Assembly (NCBI GenBank): GCA_001789205.1
Contig: MFYT01000004.1
Location: forward strand, 25,544-89,543
Source of the DNA: Candidatus Raymondbacteria bacterium RIFOXYA2_FULL_49_16
GTDB lineage: Bacteria; Fibrobacterota; OXYB2-FULL-49-7; XYB2-FULL-49-35
Reading direction: 5' to 3'
Length of the DNA: 64,000 nucleotides
Below the pieces are notes generated by a model. That model was not told the origin of the DNA, did not search any database, and saw only the letters and a list, made by a program, of their open reading frames with translations. Position 1 is the stretch's first letter; every line of letters starts with the position of its first letter. Made by a program: the position numbers and the translations under genes. Of the stretch, positions 1-9,798 are shown in pieces.

Positions 1-1111
1 CCGCGCAGGTAATAAGCGGAATGTACCGGGTCTTCTCGCGCGCATATATGCCCACGATGAAATTGGAATAGATGCCGCAAAAAAGATAGGCCAGCAGCAG
101 CACCGGGATAACCGGCAGGCCGGCCGCGTATTTCGCGCCCACTAGGGTAAAGTTCCTGAAACCAAGGCCCGCGATCTCCCGGTAAAAAAGCCCTACTGTC
201 AAAAACACAAGGGTAGTTACAAACACATAATAGGTGAAGACCCGCGAAAACATGCGCGCCCCTGATTCGTCCTTCATGTGCGTAAGAAAAAACGGGGTCC
301 AGGCGGTCTGAAAGGCGTAGACAACCAGGAACATGATGACCCCGAGCTTTGCCGCGGCGCTGTAGAGCCCCACCTGTTCAGCGCCCAGCATGCGATTGAC
401 AAGAATGCGATCGATAAGGTCGATGATAATGACAAAAACAACGTTGGGGATATAAGGCAGCCCAAAGCCAATCATGCGCTTCATGAGGCTGCCGGGAGCG
501 CTGCGCCGCAGATTTTTGGCATAGAGCGGTATGAACACGCCTACCACCAGGCACGAGGCCAGGGTGTTTGCCTGGAGCACGGACACGACCGTGGTATTGT
601 GCCGCAGATAAATAAGGTAAAAACAGGTGGAAAAATGGATGGTGACGTGCACAATTTTCATGATAATGAACGACAGTGGCCGCTTGTCGGACTGGAGCAA
701 CGTATAGGGCGCGACTGTAAGCGCGTCAAAAACCAGGATGGCAAGCATATACCCGTACGCGCCGGGCGCGTCGAGTCCCATGACGCCCAGCAGAAATCCC
801 GCGGAGAGCTTAAGTACAAAGAACCAGAAGATGCTGGCCGCGACTATCCAAGCGACTCCCGCGGTAAAGGCCGCATCGCGGCTGGTTTCGTCTTTGACAC
901 GGTAGCGCATGATGGCCTGGCGCATGCCGCACATGAAAAAGACTTCGGCAATGCCTATGAAGGTCTGGATGACCCCCAGCTTCCCGAACTCCGAGGGCGC
1001 CATGCTGTTGGTGAGCAGGGGCAGCAGCATGAAATTGATGCCGCGAGAAATAAAACCGCCAAGGCCATAGATGACCGAGTCGGATAAAAGGGACCTGATT
1101 TTCTGGAACAT
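1..1111 (-). CDS. Polysaccharide flippase (Wzx/MATE-like), C-terminus outside window
   Basis: Reading the minus strand from the ATG at 1109-1111 gives an uninterrupted frame to base 1, so the gene is cut by the window edge. The protein starts MFQKIRSLLSDSVIYGLGGF and contains about ten hydrophobic segments with few charged residues. This pattern, with the early GLGGFISRGINF and the later DRILVNRMLGAEQVGLYS stretch, is that of the Polysacc_synt/MVF family that flips undecaprenyl-linked O-antigen or exopolysaccharide units across the inner membrane. The ATG directly follows the TAA of the upstream gene (1112-1114), so the two are likely co-translated. The cargo cannot be told. The family call is firm; the role in LPS is inferred from the many glycosyltransferases in the window. 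Confidence 0.85.
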   Translation of the reverse strand, partial: MFQKIRSLLSDSVIYGLGGFISRGINFMLLPLLTNSMAPSEFGKLGVIQTFIGIAEVFFMCGMRQAIMRYRVKDETSRDAAFTAGVAWIVAASIFWFFVLKLSAGFLLGVMGLDAPGAYGYMLAILVFDALTVAPYTLLQSDKRPLSFIIMKIVHVTIHFSTCFYLIYLRHNTTVVSVLQANTLASCLVVGVFIPLYAKNLRRSAPGSLMKRMIGFGLPYIPNVVFVIIIDLIDRILVNRMLGAEQVGLYSAAAKLGVIMFLVVYAFQTAWTPFFLTHMKDESGARMFSRVFTYYVFVTTLVFLTVGLFYREIAGLGFRNFTLVGAKYAAGLPVIPVLLLAYLFCGIYSNFIVGIYAREKTRYIPLITCA

Positions 1112-3745
1112 TTATCGGATAATCGCCAGTTTCCCGGTCCGGACCTGCTTATCAGGCGCCGTGAACCGGTAAATATATATTCCTGTGCGTACGTATGTCC
1201 CGCCCGGGTTTTTCGTGTCCCACTGACAGCTGGACTGGTGGCTGGGCAGCGCCTTCTGGAACACCAGCTCGCCCGCCAGCGTGAAGACCACGATGGACGC
1301 GCCGTTCACGCGGGTATTGAAAAAAACAGGGCGGACGCCCCGGCAGAGCACCGGGTAGGCGTATCCAGATTCGACCGCGTCGGTAAGCCGCACGCCTGAT
1401 TCGAATTCCTGGAGCCCGTTTTCGAACCCCAGAAACACCTTCCCTGTGCTGCGGTGCACAGCGACTGAAAACACCCGGTCGTACATAAGGCCCTTTGACT
1501 TGTCGTAGGAATCAATAAGAATGCCGCTCCGGTCCACATCGCCCACGTCCACGGCGCTGGTCGGATACCGTGCCGTGGCATAGTGGAGCATCTTTACCCC
1601 GTATTCGTCCGTGGCTATCCAAATATTGTTCAGTGAATCAAAATCAAAGTCATTGATGCCCACGTCAGGCAGGAAATACCGCCAGAGCCCGTCCACGTTG
1701 CTATATATCTTTGTACCGCTCAACGGAGGATAATAGTCCTTTCCTTCGGCGTAATAATATAGTCCCGATGTGGTGCTTATCCATATATCACCGTAAAGGT
1801 CGGTCTTGACCTTTTTCGCCGTCTTGTTGGCAAGGTACGACTGCAGGCCCCTTTTAGATTCGGGCAGCCCCTTGGTGGACGCTGACTGTATGCACAGATT
1901 CTTGTATGTCGAAAGGTTATCAAAAATCAGGGAATCGCGTGTGCTCAGTTCGCGGCGCAGGCCGAACGCGTCAATATCGCCCCTTCCCTGGGCGATAGCC
2001 CAGATATTTCCCGCGCCGTCCACGGCCAGGCTGTTGTAGTGGCCGTCGGCCTGAAGCCGGTTGCGCGTGTCCACGCGGCAAAGCTGTTTAAACCCGCCCG
2101 TGGCGCCCGAGTAATCGGTCATATTGACCATGTATCCCTGGTAGGACCTCTGTCCGTCAAGGGACTGGTCCCGGTACACCCTGATGCCTCCGGGATTGGT
2201 CCATTTGCCGCTGATGTATTCGTTCTCAGACTGCGAGAAGTAAAAATTGCCGGCCGCGTCAAAGCACAGTGCGGTGGGAGTAAAGGCCGTGACCCAGGAA
2301 TAGATTTCCGGATTCGGCGCGTTCATATAGATGCTCGGGTGCATATAGTTTACCGGCCCAAACTGCTGCCTGAACTCCCAGATTGCGGGCCCATAGGTCC
2401 GGTTGCCCAGCGTCGTTTCTTCCGTGAGAAAGGGGTTGTCAATAGAGATAAAACCATGGTGCCAGGTGTCTGTGCAGAACGAGGCGAAAATACGGTTATT
2501 TTTATCAACCACAAACGCGTTCATGCCCGCAATGGTAGTGGGGTCGTATCCAGCGAAAATATGGGTCCATTTGTGTCCATCAAATTTCAGGATCCCCATG
2601 CTCTTCTCTTTGTTCGCCCATGAGTCGCCGGGAATGTCCGTATTGTTCGCGTACACATTGCCGTACTGATCAACCGCAATGGACCTAATGAGGCTGAATG
2701 TTTGTTCATCGCCGTTCCAGAACCAGCCCTGGCTCAGCGGCGCAAAGGGCATGAAGAGGCCCCGTCCCTTTGTGCCAACGTAAAACCGCCCCCGGTTGTC
2801 CACGGCAAGGGAGGTGTAGGCTGACACGCCCACATGGTCCTTTGAGAAACCGTAAATTTTTCCAGCGGTGATGGTGTCGTACCTGAATCCATCATTGATG
2901 ATAGTGATCCACGCTGAATCATTGGTGTAGGAAACAGCGTAAACAGCGCCAGAATCGTCGGTGAAAAGATCGGCGCACACGCGGCCAGCAATGGCATTTC
3001 CCTGCAGGTAGAAATGGTCATATCCCACAGTGTCCCACTCACCCGGCGCTGTTTCAACACGATACGCGAAATCTCCCTGGTTGGCATTAGTGGTCCAGAG
3101 TGATGGGTCGTTCAGATTGAAAGTGCTGTTTGACCGCACCATGGGTTGTGTCCAGTTGAGCTTGAGTTTTGCCCAGAAGAGCCGTGTGAGCGCATATATG
3201 GTGTCCTGGCGGACAAAAACATCGCGGACCGGGGTTTTGTCCTGCACCAGCACCTTGATCGAATATCCGTTGGTGTCGGTCCCGAACTGCCTGAACGAGG
3301 GCTCGACAATGGCGCCTCCGGCTTCGGAAAAAAGCCCCAGTCCCTCGTTTGTGGCAATAAGCAGGGTACCTTTGTATACATGCAGTTTGTTGAAGACAAT
3401 GTCTTTTTGGCTTTTAAAGTCCGTATAAACGCGGAATTGACCCTTGTCGAAAACCGTGATGTTGCCGCCATCCATGCCCATATAGAGTTTGCCGTTCTGT
3501 TTGTCCACGGCAAGCTTGGCAATACCAGTCCCGCCAATGCCGTCAGTCAGCGAATATGTTGTCTCGCTCCCGTCAGCCACGTCAATGCACAACAGGCCTC
3601 CGGCCGTTGCCGCGTACAGGGTCCCGCGCGAATAGACCGCATCGCGCACTTCCGCCATGGATGTGTGCACATGCCATTGTCCGTCAATGGCAAAAAGCGG
3701 TACAACACATACTGCCGCAAATAGAATCAGAATAAGGTTTTTCAT
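1112..3745 (-). CDS. Secreted beta-propeller protein with C-terminal sorting domain (PorZ-like N-terminus)
   Basis: 877 aa from the ATG at 3743-3745, chosen because it starts a clean signal peptide (MKNLILILFAAVCVVPLFA); an upstream in-frame start would add 18 unlikely residues. After the signal come repeated blades of the two-component-regulator-propeller type (YAATAGGLLCID, LYMGMDGGNITVFD, FYVGTKGRGLFMP, IWISTTSGLYYY). The last 85 residues form a beta-sandwich with a final KLAIIR, typical of type IX secretion C-terminal domains. The first 150 residues resemble PorZ, a surface component of that system. I cannot decide whether it is a true PorZ or only a secreted propeller. It is divergent from prfB and directly upstream of the flippase. 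Confidence 0.7.
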   Translation of the reverse strand: MKNLILILFAAVCVVPLFAIDGQWHVHTSMAEVRDAVYSRGTLYAATAGGLLCIDVADGSETTYSLTDGIGGTGIAKLAVDKQNGKLYMGMDGGNITVFDKGQFRVYTDFKSQKDIVFNKLHVYKGTLLIATNEGLGLFSEAGGAIVEPSFRQFGTDTNGYSIKVLVQDKTPVRDVFVRQDTIYALTRLFWAKLKLNWTQPMVRSNSTFNLNDPSLWTTNANQGDFAYRVETAPGEWDTVGYDHFYLQGNAIAGRVCADLFTDDSGAVYAVSYTNDSAWITIINDGFRYDTITAGKIYGFSKDHVGVSAYTSLAVDNRGRFYVGTKGRGLFMPFAPLSQGWFWNGDEQTFSLIRSIAVDQYGNVYANNTDIPGDSWANKEKSMGILKFDGHKWTHIFAGYDPTTIAGMNAFVVDKNNRIFASFCTDTWHHGFISIDNPFLTEETTLGNRTYGPAIWEFRQQFGPVNYMHPSIYMNAPNPEIYSWVTAFTPTALCFDAAGNFYFSQSENEYISGKWTNPGGIRVYRDQSLDGQRSYQGYMVNMTDYSGATGGFKQLCRVDTRNRLQADGHYNSLAVDGAGNIWAIAQGRGDIDAFGLRRELSTRDSLIFDNLSTYKNLCIQSASTKGLPESKRGLQSYLANKTAKKVKTDLYGDIWISTTSGLYYYAEGKDYYPPLSGTKIYSNVDGLWRYFLPDVGINDFDFDSLNNIWIATDEYGVKMLHYATARYPTSAVDVGDVDRSGILIDSYDKSKGLMYDRVFSVAVHRSTGKVFLGFENGLQEFESGVRLTDAVESGYAYPVLCRGVRPVFFNTRVNGASIVVFTLAGELVFQKALPSHQSSCQWDTKNPGGTYVRTGIYIYRFTAPDKQVRTGKLAIIR

Positions 3746-3914
3746 TACCCTAATAAAATACAAACTTGCAGAGCCCGGAGGCGAAGGGTCGGTATGCACA
3801 GAGAGAGACTACATACCAAAGATAATGAGTATTGTCCCTTCACTCTCCAGCCCGCTCCTCTCTCCCATTGCTTTCCCTTCCCGCTATTGGGTATTTTCAT
3901 AGTAAAATTTACCT

Positions 3915-4991
3915 ATGAAAGAAACCATCCAGGATCTGTCCGATAAGCTCAAAGATCTGTACGCCATCCTGAAAATCGAGGAGCGCACGGCAAAAGTCGC
4001 TGAACTCGAAAAACAGAGCATGGCGTCCGATTTCTGGAACTCCCAGGAGCGCGCCCAGAAAGTGCTCAAGGCCATCAAAATTGAAAAGAAATGGCTCAAC
4101 GACTATGCCGCTGCCGGAAAGACCATTGCCGACGCCACTCTCTTTCTCGAAATGCTCAACGAAGGCGACGATCCTGAGACGCGCGCCGAACTCGAGCGCT
4201 CCCTTAAAACCGCGGGCGCGCAGGTCGAGGCGCTGCAGCTTGCCAAAATGCTTGGCGGTGAAGACGACGCGTGCGACGCCATCTTTGAAATCAACGCGGG
4301 CGCAGGCGGCACCGAGGCCCAGGACTGGGCCAGCATGCTCCTGCGCATGTACACCCGCTATTGCGAGCGCAGGGGGTTCGAGGCCCAGCTGGTCGATGTC
4401 CAACCCGGCGAAGAAGCGGGCATAAAAAGCGCAGTGCTCGAAGTCAAAGGCGATTTCGCGTTCGGCTATCTCAAAGCCGAGGTGGGCGTGCACCGGCTGG
4501 TGCGCATCTCCCCCTACGATTCAAACGCCCGGCGCCATACCTCCTTTGCTTCAGCCTATGTCATTCCAATCCAGGAGGAAGTCGACTTAAAAATCGAGGA
4601 AATGGACATTCGCGTCGACACCTACCGTTCGGGCGGCGCGGGTGGCCAGCACGTGAACAAGACCGATTCAGCCGTGCGCATGACCCACATTCCTACGGGA
4701 ATCGTGGCGCAGAGCCAAACCGAACGCTCACAGCTGAAAAACCGTGACAGCTGCTTCAAACTCCTCAAGGTGCGCGTGTTCCAGCACTTTCGCGAACAGC
4801 AGGAAAAAGAGCGCGATAAAAAATCGTTCGAGAAAAAAAAGATCGAATGGGGCAGCCAGATACGCTCCTATGTCCTGCACCCCTACAACTTGGTTAAAGA
4901 CCTGCGCACCGATGTTGAAACATCAAACACCTCGGCGGTGCTCGACGGTGACCTTGATGATTTCATCAGGTCCTTCCTGCTGAAATTCTAG
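3915..4991 (+). CDS. prfB: Peptide chain release factor 2
   Basis: 358 aa. Class I release factor: N-terminal helical domain (about 1-110), the peptidyl-hydrolysis motif GGQ inside SGGAGGQHVNKTDSAVR (about residue 243), and a codon-recognition region reading SPY where RF2 usually has SPF (RISPYDSNARRHTSF). RF1 would have a PxT tripeptide here, so RF2, reading UGA and UAA, is favoured. The gene is one continuous frame: the usual programmed +1 frameshift site with in-frame UGA near codon 25 is absent. No clear Shine-Dalgarno precedes the ATG. RF2 competes with SelB for UGA, relevant because selA, selB and selC are in this window. Confidence 0.95.
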   Translation: MKETIQDLSDKLKDLYAILKIEERTAKVAELEKQSMASDFWNSQERAQKVLKAIKIEKKWLNDYAAAGKTIADATLFLEMLNEGDDPETRAELERSLKTAGAQVEALQLAKMLGGEDDACDAIFEINAGAGGTEAQDWASMLLRMYTRYCERRGFEAQLVDVQPGEEAGIKSAVLEVKGDFAFGYLKAEVGVHRLVRISPYDSNARRHTSFASAYVIPIQEEVDLKIEEMDIRVDTYRSGGAGGQHVNKTDSAVRMTHIPTGIVAQSQTERSQLKNRDSCFKLLKVRVFQHFREQQEKERDKKSFEKKKIEWGSQIRSYVLHPYNLVKDLRTDVETSNTSAVLDGDLDDFIRSFLLKF

Positions 4992-5025
4992 GGCCGCGCG
5001 TCACGGCTGTCCGCGGAGCCTCTGC

Positions 5026-6603
5026 ATGACCGAATCGGCGAAAAAAAACCTTCCCTTGTTCCTGACGGCGTGCCTTTTTACGCTGTCGCGCCTCCTTTTC
5101 CTGTCCGCAACCCCCTACGAATGGGATTCAGTAAACTATGCCCTTGCCTTGGACAACTTCTCCATTCCCGACAGCCTGCCCCACCCACCCGGCTACATTT
5201 TCTATGTGCTCGCGGGCCGGTTCTTCGCCCTCTTCACCGGCGACCCTGTGCGCGCCCTGGTCGCGGTGAACATAGTTGCCGGTCTTGTCACCCTGGTCTT
5301 CATCTACCGCACGTGCAGGCTCTCGGGTTCGCGCCGCGCGGGAACGGTTGCCGCGCTCCTTTTTACTTTGAATCCCCTCAGCTGGTTTTATGGTGAAGTT
5401 GCAGAGATCTATGCCATGGAAGCCGCGCTATCCGTATGCACGGCTTATTTTTTCCTTAAGCACCATAAAATACACCGGCATTATCCCATGATACGGGGCA
5501 CGCTGCTCCTGGGCATTGCGGGCGGATTCAGGCAAAACACCGAGATTTTCCTCCTGCCCCTCTGGTTTTTCCTCATCTTTTCAGGAGCAAGCACTGCCGG
5601 ATACCGGATAGCGCACCTACTTCTGCTGGCCACGGCCACCAGTCTCTGGTTTGTGCCCACAATCCTCAACTGCGGCGGTATTGCGGCCTATCTTAAGCTA
5701 TCGAGCGATACGGTACTCCCTTTTTTCAGGGACAGCTCGCTCTTCTATGGCGCGCCGCTGGCGCACCATGCGATCATGGCGGCGAAACTGGCCTTCTGGA
5801 TCGCCCTCTATTTCGGCCTCTGCCTTGCAGTATCGTTTCTTGTTAAAAAACAGACAGGTCTTGAGCCCCTAGACCGTGACGAACGCCGCTTCTTCGCCCT
5901 TTGGACCCTGCCAGCCATTCTCTTTTTTGCCTTGGTATATATCGCAAAGCCCGGGTATCTTCTCTTCCTGCTGCCTCCCGTGGTAATCGCCGCGGCGCTC
6001 CACCTCTCCGCTTTTGCCCCCCAGGTCCGGAAACTTGCGCTTCTCACCGTGCTCATCATTCTTCCCGGACTGCTCTATTTTTTTTCTCCCGGTGTTGGCG
6101 GCAATGAGATGAAGCTGCGGCTTTTACCCGACGCACCGGTCCTGTCCAGCGGTTTCAAACGGCTTTTTAGATACACGGCCGCGGACATCCGCTTTTCGGA
6201 CAAGAAGAACAACGCCTTCAGGGACTGCGTCGCCCATGGTATGCGCGATCCATCCGCAACGGCCTTTGTTTTCACCAACTTCTCTGACTGGAGTTTTCGG
6301 ACCGCCACCTACTTCTTTCCCGAAGTAGAATCGCACTATTTTGTCCTCGATCCTTCGTACAACACCCTCTGCCATACCCAGTATCAATACGGGAAACTCT
6401 TCGATTTTTCCGACGACAGCGTCCTGATAAAAAACGAACGGATTTTTCTTTTTATCAGCGAGTATTCGGTCCATGCCAGCCAACTACGCTCAGCAGGGTA
6501 TGCCAGGCACGAATGTAAAAACGGCGCAGGGTATTACGTTTTCAAGGAAAATACCGTGAGCGGACTCTCATTCGCACACGGAACAGTGTCGGTCCTGCCC
6601 TAA
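5026..6603 (+). CDS. Membrane GT-C type glycosyltransferase (PMT/ArnT-like)
   Basis: 525 aa with about ten to eleven transmembrane helices. The first periplasmic loop carries EWDSVNYALALDNF and HPPGY, and a second conserved loop reads GEVAEIYAMEAAL, as in the polyprenol-phosphate-sugar dependent GT-C families (PMT, ArnT, DUF2723-like). An acidic residue in the first loop is the usual catalytic base. The C-terminal 130 residues are soluble and probably periplasmic. It starts 34 nt after prfB and ends 114 nt before tig, so it may be transcribed with prfB. The acceptor, lipid A, other glycan or protein, is unknown. Confidence 0.75.
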   Translation: MTESAKKNLPLFLTACLFTLSRLLFLSATPYEWDSVNYALALDNFSIPDSLPHPPGYIFYVLAGRFFALFTGDPVRALVAVNIVAGLVTLVFIYRTCRLSGSRRAGTVAALLFTLNPLSWFYGEVAEIYAMEAALSVCTAYFFLKHHKIHRHYPMIRGTLLLGIAGGFRQNTEIFLLPLWFFLIFSGASTAGYRIAHLLLLATATSLWFVPTILNCGGIAAYLKLSSDTVLPFFRDSSLFYGAPLAHHAIMAAKLAFWIALYFGLCLAVSFLVKKQTGLEPLDRDERRFFALWTLPAILFFALVYIAKPGYLLFLLPPVVIAAALHLSAFAPQVRKLALLTVLIILPGLLYFFSPGVGGNEMKLRLLPDAPVLSSGFKRLFRYTAADIRFSDKKNNAFRDCVAHGMRDPSATAFVFTNFSDWSFRTATYFFPEVESHYFVLDPSYNTLCHTQYQYGKLFDFSDDSVLIKNERIFLFISEYSVHASQLRSAGYARHECKNGAGYYVFKENTVSGLSFAHGTVSVLP

Positions 6604-6717
6604 GCGCCCCCGCACTATCCCACACTATCCTGCGGGGAATGTTTACTTCATCGCCGCTGATTTTGTATTTTAATTGTGTTCTATCCGTCGCAATCACCAC
6701 AACAAGGAGAAACGTTT

Positions 6718-7968
6718 TTGAAGACAACGGTATCTGAAAAAGACCCCTGCACCCGTTCCATAGCCGTCGAGGTCGACGAGGAACAGGTACAGAAGAAAAT
6801 CGAGGAACTGCTCGGCAAGTATAAGAAAAGCGTCCAGGTCCCCGGGTTCAGGCCCGGTAAAGTACCCCGCGAAATTATCGAGAAGCGTTTTGGAAAAGGC
6901 GTCCGCGACGAAGCGATCGAGGATGTTGTCAGCGACTCGTTCAAAGAAGTCTGCGCAAAGGAAAATCTGCGGCCCATCAACCGTCCGGTCATTACATCGC
7001 TGAAGGCCGATGAAGGCGCGCCCCTGTCGTATCAGGCGGACGTTGAAATCGACCCGCCGCTCGAACTGAGCGTATACAAAGACCTGGGTGTCACCATTGA
7101 AAAAAAAACAGTGGCGGACAAGGACGTCGATACCGTGGTTGAAGAACTGCGTGACCGTCTGGCCACACTCACCACGGTCCAGCGCCCCCTGCGTGCGGGC
7201 GACTTCGCCCTGCTCGAATACCGGAAAGTAGTTATCGGCGGCGTTGAAAAAAAAGACGCTGAAAATCCAAAATATCCTGTTGAAATCCGTAAAGGCGCTC
7301 CGGACGATTTCCAGCAACAGCTCATCGGTTGCGCGGCAGGAGAGGAAAAGACCGTTACATTCACTTTCAAGTCCGATTATAGTGTCAAAGATCTTGCCGG
7401 AAAAGACGCCTCATTTACCATATTTGTTAAAGAGGTCAAGGAGAAAAACCTTCCCACAGCCGACGACGCCTTTGCCAAGGAGGTCAACCCTGAGGCCGCG
7501 ACCATGGTGGACCTGCGCGAACAGCTGAAAAAAGAGCTGGAGCAGGAAAACGCCCGGGCCGCCCTGGGCAAGGCGCACACCGAAGCCATTGCCGCGATCG
7601 TGGCGAAAAACACCATACACATTCCCGCGTCACGCTTGCAGAGCTTCCTTTCGCTTTCATACGATAATTTTAAGAACCAGTATAATAACACCACTATTTC
7701 CTTTGAGGAGTTCTGCGAAAAAAACAGGGAGCCCGCGATCACCGAGCTCAAACGGTACAAGATCCTCGACTGGGTTGCGGCAAAGGAAAACATCAAGGCC
7801 TCCACCGAAGAGGTCGACGCCGAAATCCGGCGCCTCGCTGCCATGCGGGGAGCGTCATTCGACGAAACCAAGGCGGCATTGCGAAAAAACGGCGCCATTA
7901 TCAACATCCGGGACGATCTCCGCGAGCGCAAGGCCCTAAACTTCCTGGTAAACCACACGGGAGACTGA
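6718..7968 (+). CDS. tig: Trigger factor
   Basis: 416 aa ribosome-associated chaperone that binds nascent chains at the exit tunnel. The start is set at TTG 6718-6720 because AAGGAGA at 6704-6710 sits 7 nt upstream and the N-terminus ([18 protein letters not shown]) then aligns with the family; an upstream GTG at 6676 lacks a ribosome site. The ribosome-binding signature [13 protein letters not shown] is intact. A PPIase-like FKBP region (about 150-240) is present, and the helical C-terminal domain is full length. The TGA stop is one base before the clpP ATG, giving the classical tig-clpP-clpX operon. Confidence 0.96.
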   Translation: MKTTVSEKDPCTRSIAVEVDEEQVQKKIEELLGKYKKSVQVPGFRPGKVPREIIEKRFGKGVRDEAIEDVVSDSFKEVCAKENLRPINRPVITSLKADEGAPLSYQADVEIDPPLELSVYKDLGVTIEKKTVADKDVDTVVEELRDRLATLTTVQRPLRAGDFALLEYRKVVIGGVEKKDAENPKYPVEIRKGAPDDFQQQLIGCAAGEEKTVTFTFKSDYSVKDLAGKDASFTIFVKEVKEKNLPTADDAFAKEVNPEAATMVDLREQLKKELEQENARAALGKAHTEAIAAIVAKNTIHIPASRLQSFLSLSYDNFKNQYNNTTISFEEFCEKNREPAITELKRYKILDWVAAKENIKASTEEVDAEIRRLAAMRGASFDETKAALRKNGAIINIRDDLRERKALNFLVNHTGD

Positions 7969-7969
7969 C

Positions 7970-8551
7970 ATGCTTATTCCAATGGTCATTGAACAGACCG
8001 GCCGCGGCGAACGGTCGTACGACATTTATTCCCGCCTTCTCAAGGAGCGCATCATCTTCATTGGCACTGAAATCGACGACAACGTAGCCAATCTGATCAT
8101 GGCGCAACTCATCTTCCTGGAATACGAGGATCCGGACAAGGATATCAGCCTCTATATAAACAGTCCGGGCGGCATGGTGTCCGCAGGTCTGGCCATATAC
8201 GACACTATGCAGTTCGTGAAACCCGATATCTCGACCATCTGCATGGGCCAGGCCAGCAGCATGGGAGCGATTCTTCTCTGCGCCGGCGAAAAGGGCAAGC
8301 GTTTCGCGCTGCCCAACTCCCGGGTCATGATCCACCAGCCCATGGGCGGCATTGGCGGCCAGGCAACGGACATCCAAATACACGCCAAGGAAATATTGAA
8401 CATTAAAACCCGCCTCAACCAGATTCTTGCCGCGCATACAGGTCAATCCGCGGAAAAAATCGCGCACGATTCTGACCGCAACTTCTTTATGAACGCCGAA
8501 GAGGCGCTCACCTACGGCATCATTGATGAAATAATCAAGGACAGGAAATAA
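7970..8551 (+). CDS. clpP: ATP-dependent Clp protease proteolytic subunit, Asn in place of catalytic Asp
   Basis: 193 aa, normal family length. It forms the tetradecameric serine peptidase chamber that works with ClpX. Visible catalytic elements are Ser97 in GQASSMGA and His122 in RVMIHQP. The third triad residue, normally Asp in the DTDRD(F/N) motif, reads Asn171 here (DSDRNFFMN; codon AAC), a single-base difference from GAC. Listeria ClpP1 is a known ClpP with the same replacement and is poorly active on its own. The rest of the sequence, including the handle helix region [17 protein letters not shown], is ordinary. It lies between tig and clpX with a 1-nt and a 5-nt gap, so it appears to be the main copy. 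Confidence 0.96.
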   Translation: MLIPMVIEQTGRGERSYDIYSRLLKERIIFIGTEIDDNVANLIMAQLIFLEYEDPDKDISLYINSPGGMVSAGLAIYDTMQFVKPDISTICMGQASSMGAILLCAGEKGKRFALPNSRVMIHQPMGGIGGQATDIQIHAKEILNIKTRLNQILAAHTGQSAEKIAHDSDRNFFMNAEEALTYGIIDEIIKDRK

Positions 8552-8556
8552 CCTCC

Positions 8557-9798
8557 ATGGCCAACTACACGCGGCTTGCTTGTTCGTTCTGCGGCAAGGC
8601 ATCGGCTGAGGTGGGAAAACTCATCACCGGTCCGGACGTCAACATCTGCGACCGCTGCATTACCATGTGCAATGAGATCATCGCGGACGAGTCGCGCGCA
8701 AAGACCGGCCAGACCGCCATTGCCATGCCCACGCCCGCGCAGATCAAGGCCGACCTCGACCGGTACGTGATAGGCCAGGAAATCGCCAAACAGAACCTCG
8801 CGGTCCTTGTCTACAACCATTACAAGCGGATCAACGAACCGGCTTCCGCCACCGTTGAGATCGAAAAATCGAATATTCTTCTTATGGGCCCCACTGGTTG
8901 CGGCAAAACGCTCCTGGCCCAAACCCTGGCGCGGTCGCTCAAGGTCCCGTTTACAATCGCCGACGCCACAGTGCTTACCGAAGCCGGGTATGTGGGCGAA
9001 GATGTTGAAAACATTCTGGTGCGTCTGCTGCAGGCCGCCAACCACGACGTGGCAGCCGCGGAACGGGGCATTGTGTATATCGATGAAATCGACAAGATAA
9101 CCCGGAAATCAGCCAATCCATCAATAACGCGCGACGTATCGGGTGAAGGTGTGCAGCAGGGCCTGTTGAAGATCCTCGAAGGATCGGTCACCGCAGTGCC
9201 GCCAAAAGGCGGCCGCAAGCACCCCGAGCAAAACCTCATCAACATCAACACGAAAAACATCCTCTTTATCTGCGGCGGCGCCTTTGAAGGACTCGAGGAC
9301 GTGATCGCGCGCCGGACTGGCAAAGGCCGCATGGGATTTACGGGCAAGGAACGGCGGTCCATTATCCGTGAGCGCAACGACCTGCTGGCCCTGGTCGAGC
9401 CCGAGGACCTTATCCACTACGGCCTTATTCCCGAGCTCGTGGGAAGGCTTCCGGTCATCACGCCCGTGCAGGAGTTGGACAAAGACGCCTTGCGCGCCAT
9501 CCTCACCGAGCCGCGGAACGCCATCATCAAACAATACCGCCGCCTGCTTGAACTGGACGATGTTGAGCTTACCATCACGGACTGCGCGCTTGATGAAATC
9601 GTGAAGATCGCCCACAAAAAAAAGACCGGCGCACGTTCCCTGCGCCTGGTCCTTGAAAAAATCATGATAAAGGTGATGTACGAGATCCCGGAACAGAAAG
9701 AGATCCGCGAGGTGGTCATCGACGCTGGGGTCATTCAAGGCGAGAAGCGGCCCACATACGTCTATCGTGAACAGAAAGCGAAAAAACTCGCCTCATAA
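8557..9798 (+). CDS. clpX: ClpX, ATP-dependent Clp protease ATP-binding subunit
   Basis: 413 aa AAA+ unfoldase. The N-terminal zinc-binding domain shows CSFCGK and CDRCITMC; Walker A is GPTGCGKT; Walker B reads [10 protein letters not shown]; the pore and arginine-rich loop appear as [10 protein letters not shown]. The C-terminal small domain is complete ([14 protein letters not shown]). It selects and unfolds substrates and feeds them to ClpP. Its last 6 nt overlap the end of the convergent oxidoreductase gene, so there is no room for a separate terminator. Confidence 0.97.
   Translation: MANYTRLACSFCGKASAEVGKLITGPDVNICDRCITMCNEIIADESRAKTGQTAIAMPTPAQIKADLDRYVIGQEIAKQNLAVLVYNHYKRINEPASATVEIEKSNILLMGPTGCGKTLLAQTLARSLKVPFTIADATVLTEAGYVGEDVENILVRLLQAANHDVAAAERGIVYIDEIDKITRKSANPSITRDVSGEGVQQGLLKILEGSVTAVPPKGGRKHPEQNLININTKNILFICGGAFEGLEDVIARRTGKGRMGFTGKERRSIIRERNDLLALVEPEDLIHYGLIPELVGRLPVITPVQELDKDALRAILTEPRNAIIKQYRRLLELDDVELTITDCALDEIVKIAHKKKTGARSLRLVLEKIMIKVMYEIPEQKEIREVVIDAGVIQGEKRPTYVYREQKAKKLAS

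Noticed and set aside
278-1087. 269-codon plus-strand frame
   Set aside because: It is antisense to the flippase, which has a convincing multi-helix translation; the plus-strand product is low-complexity and charged with no family pattern.
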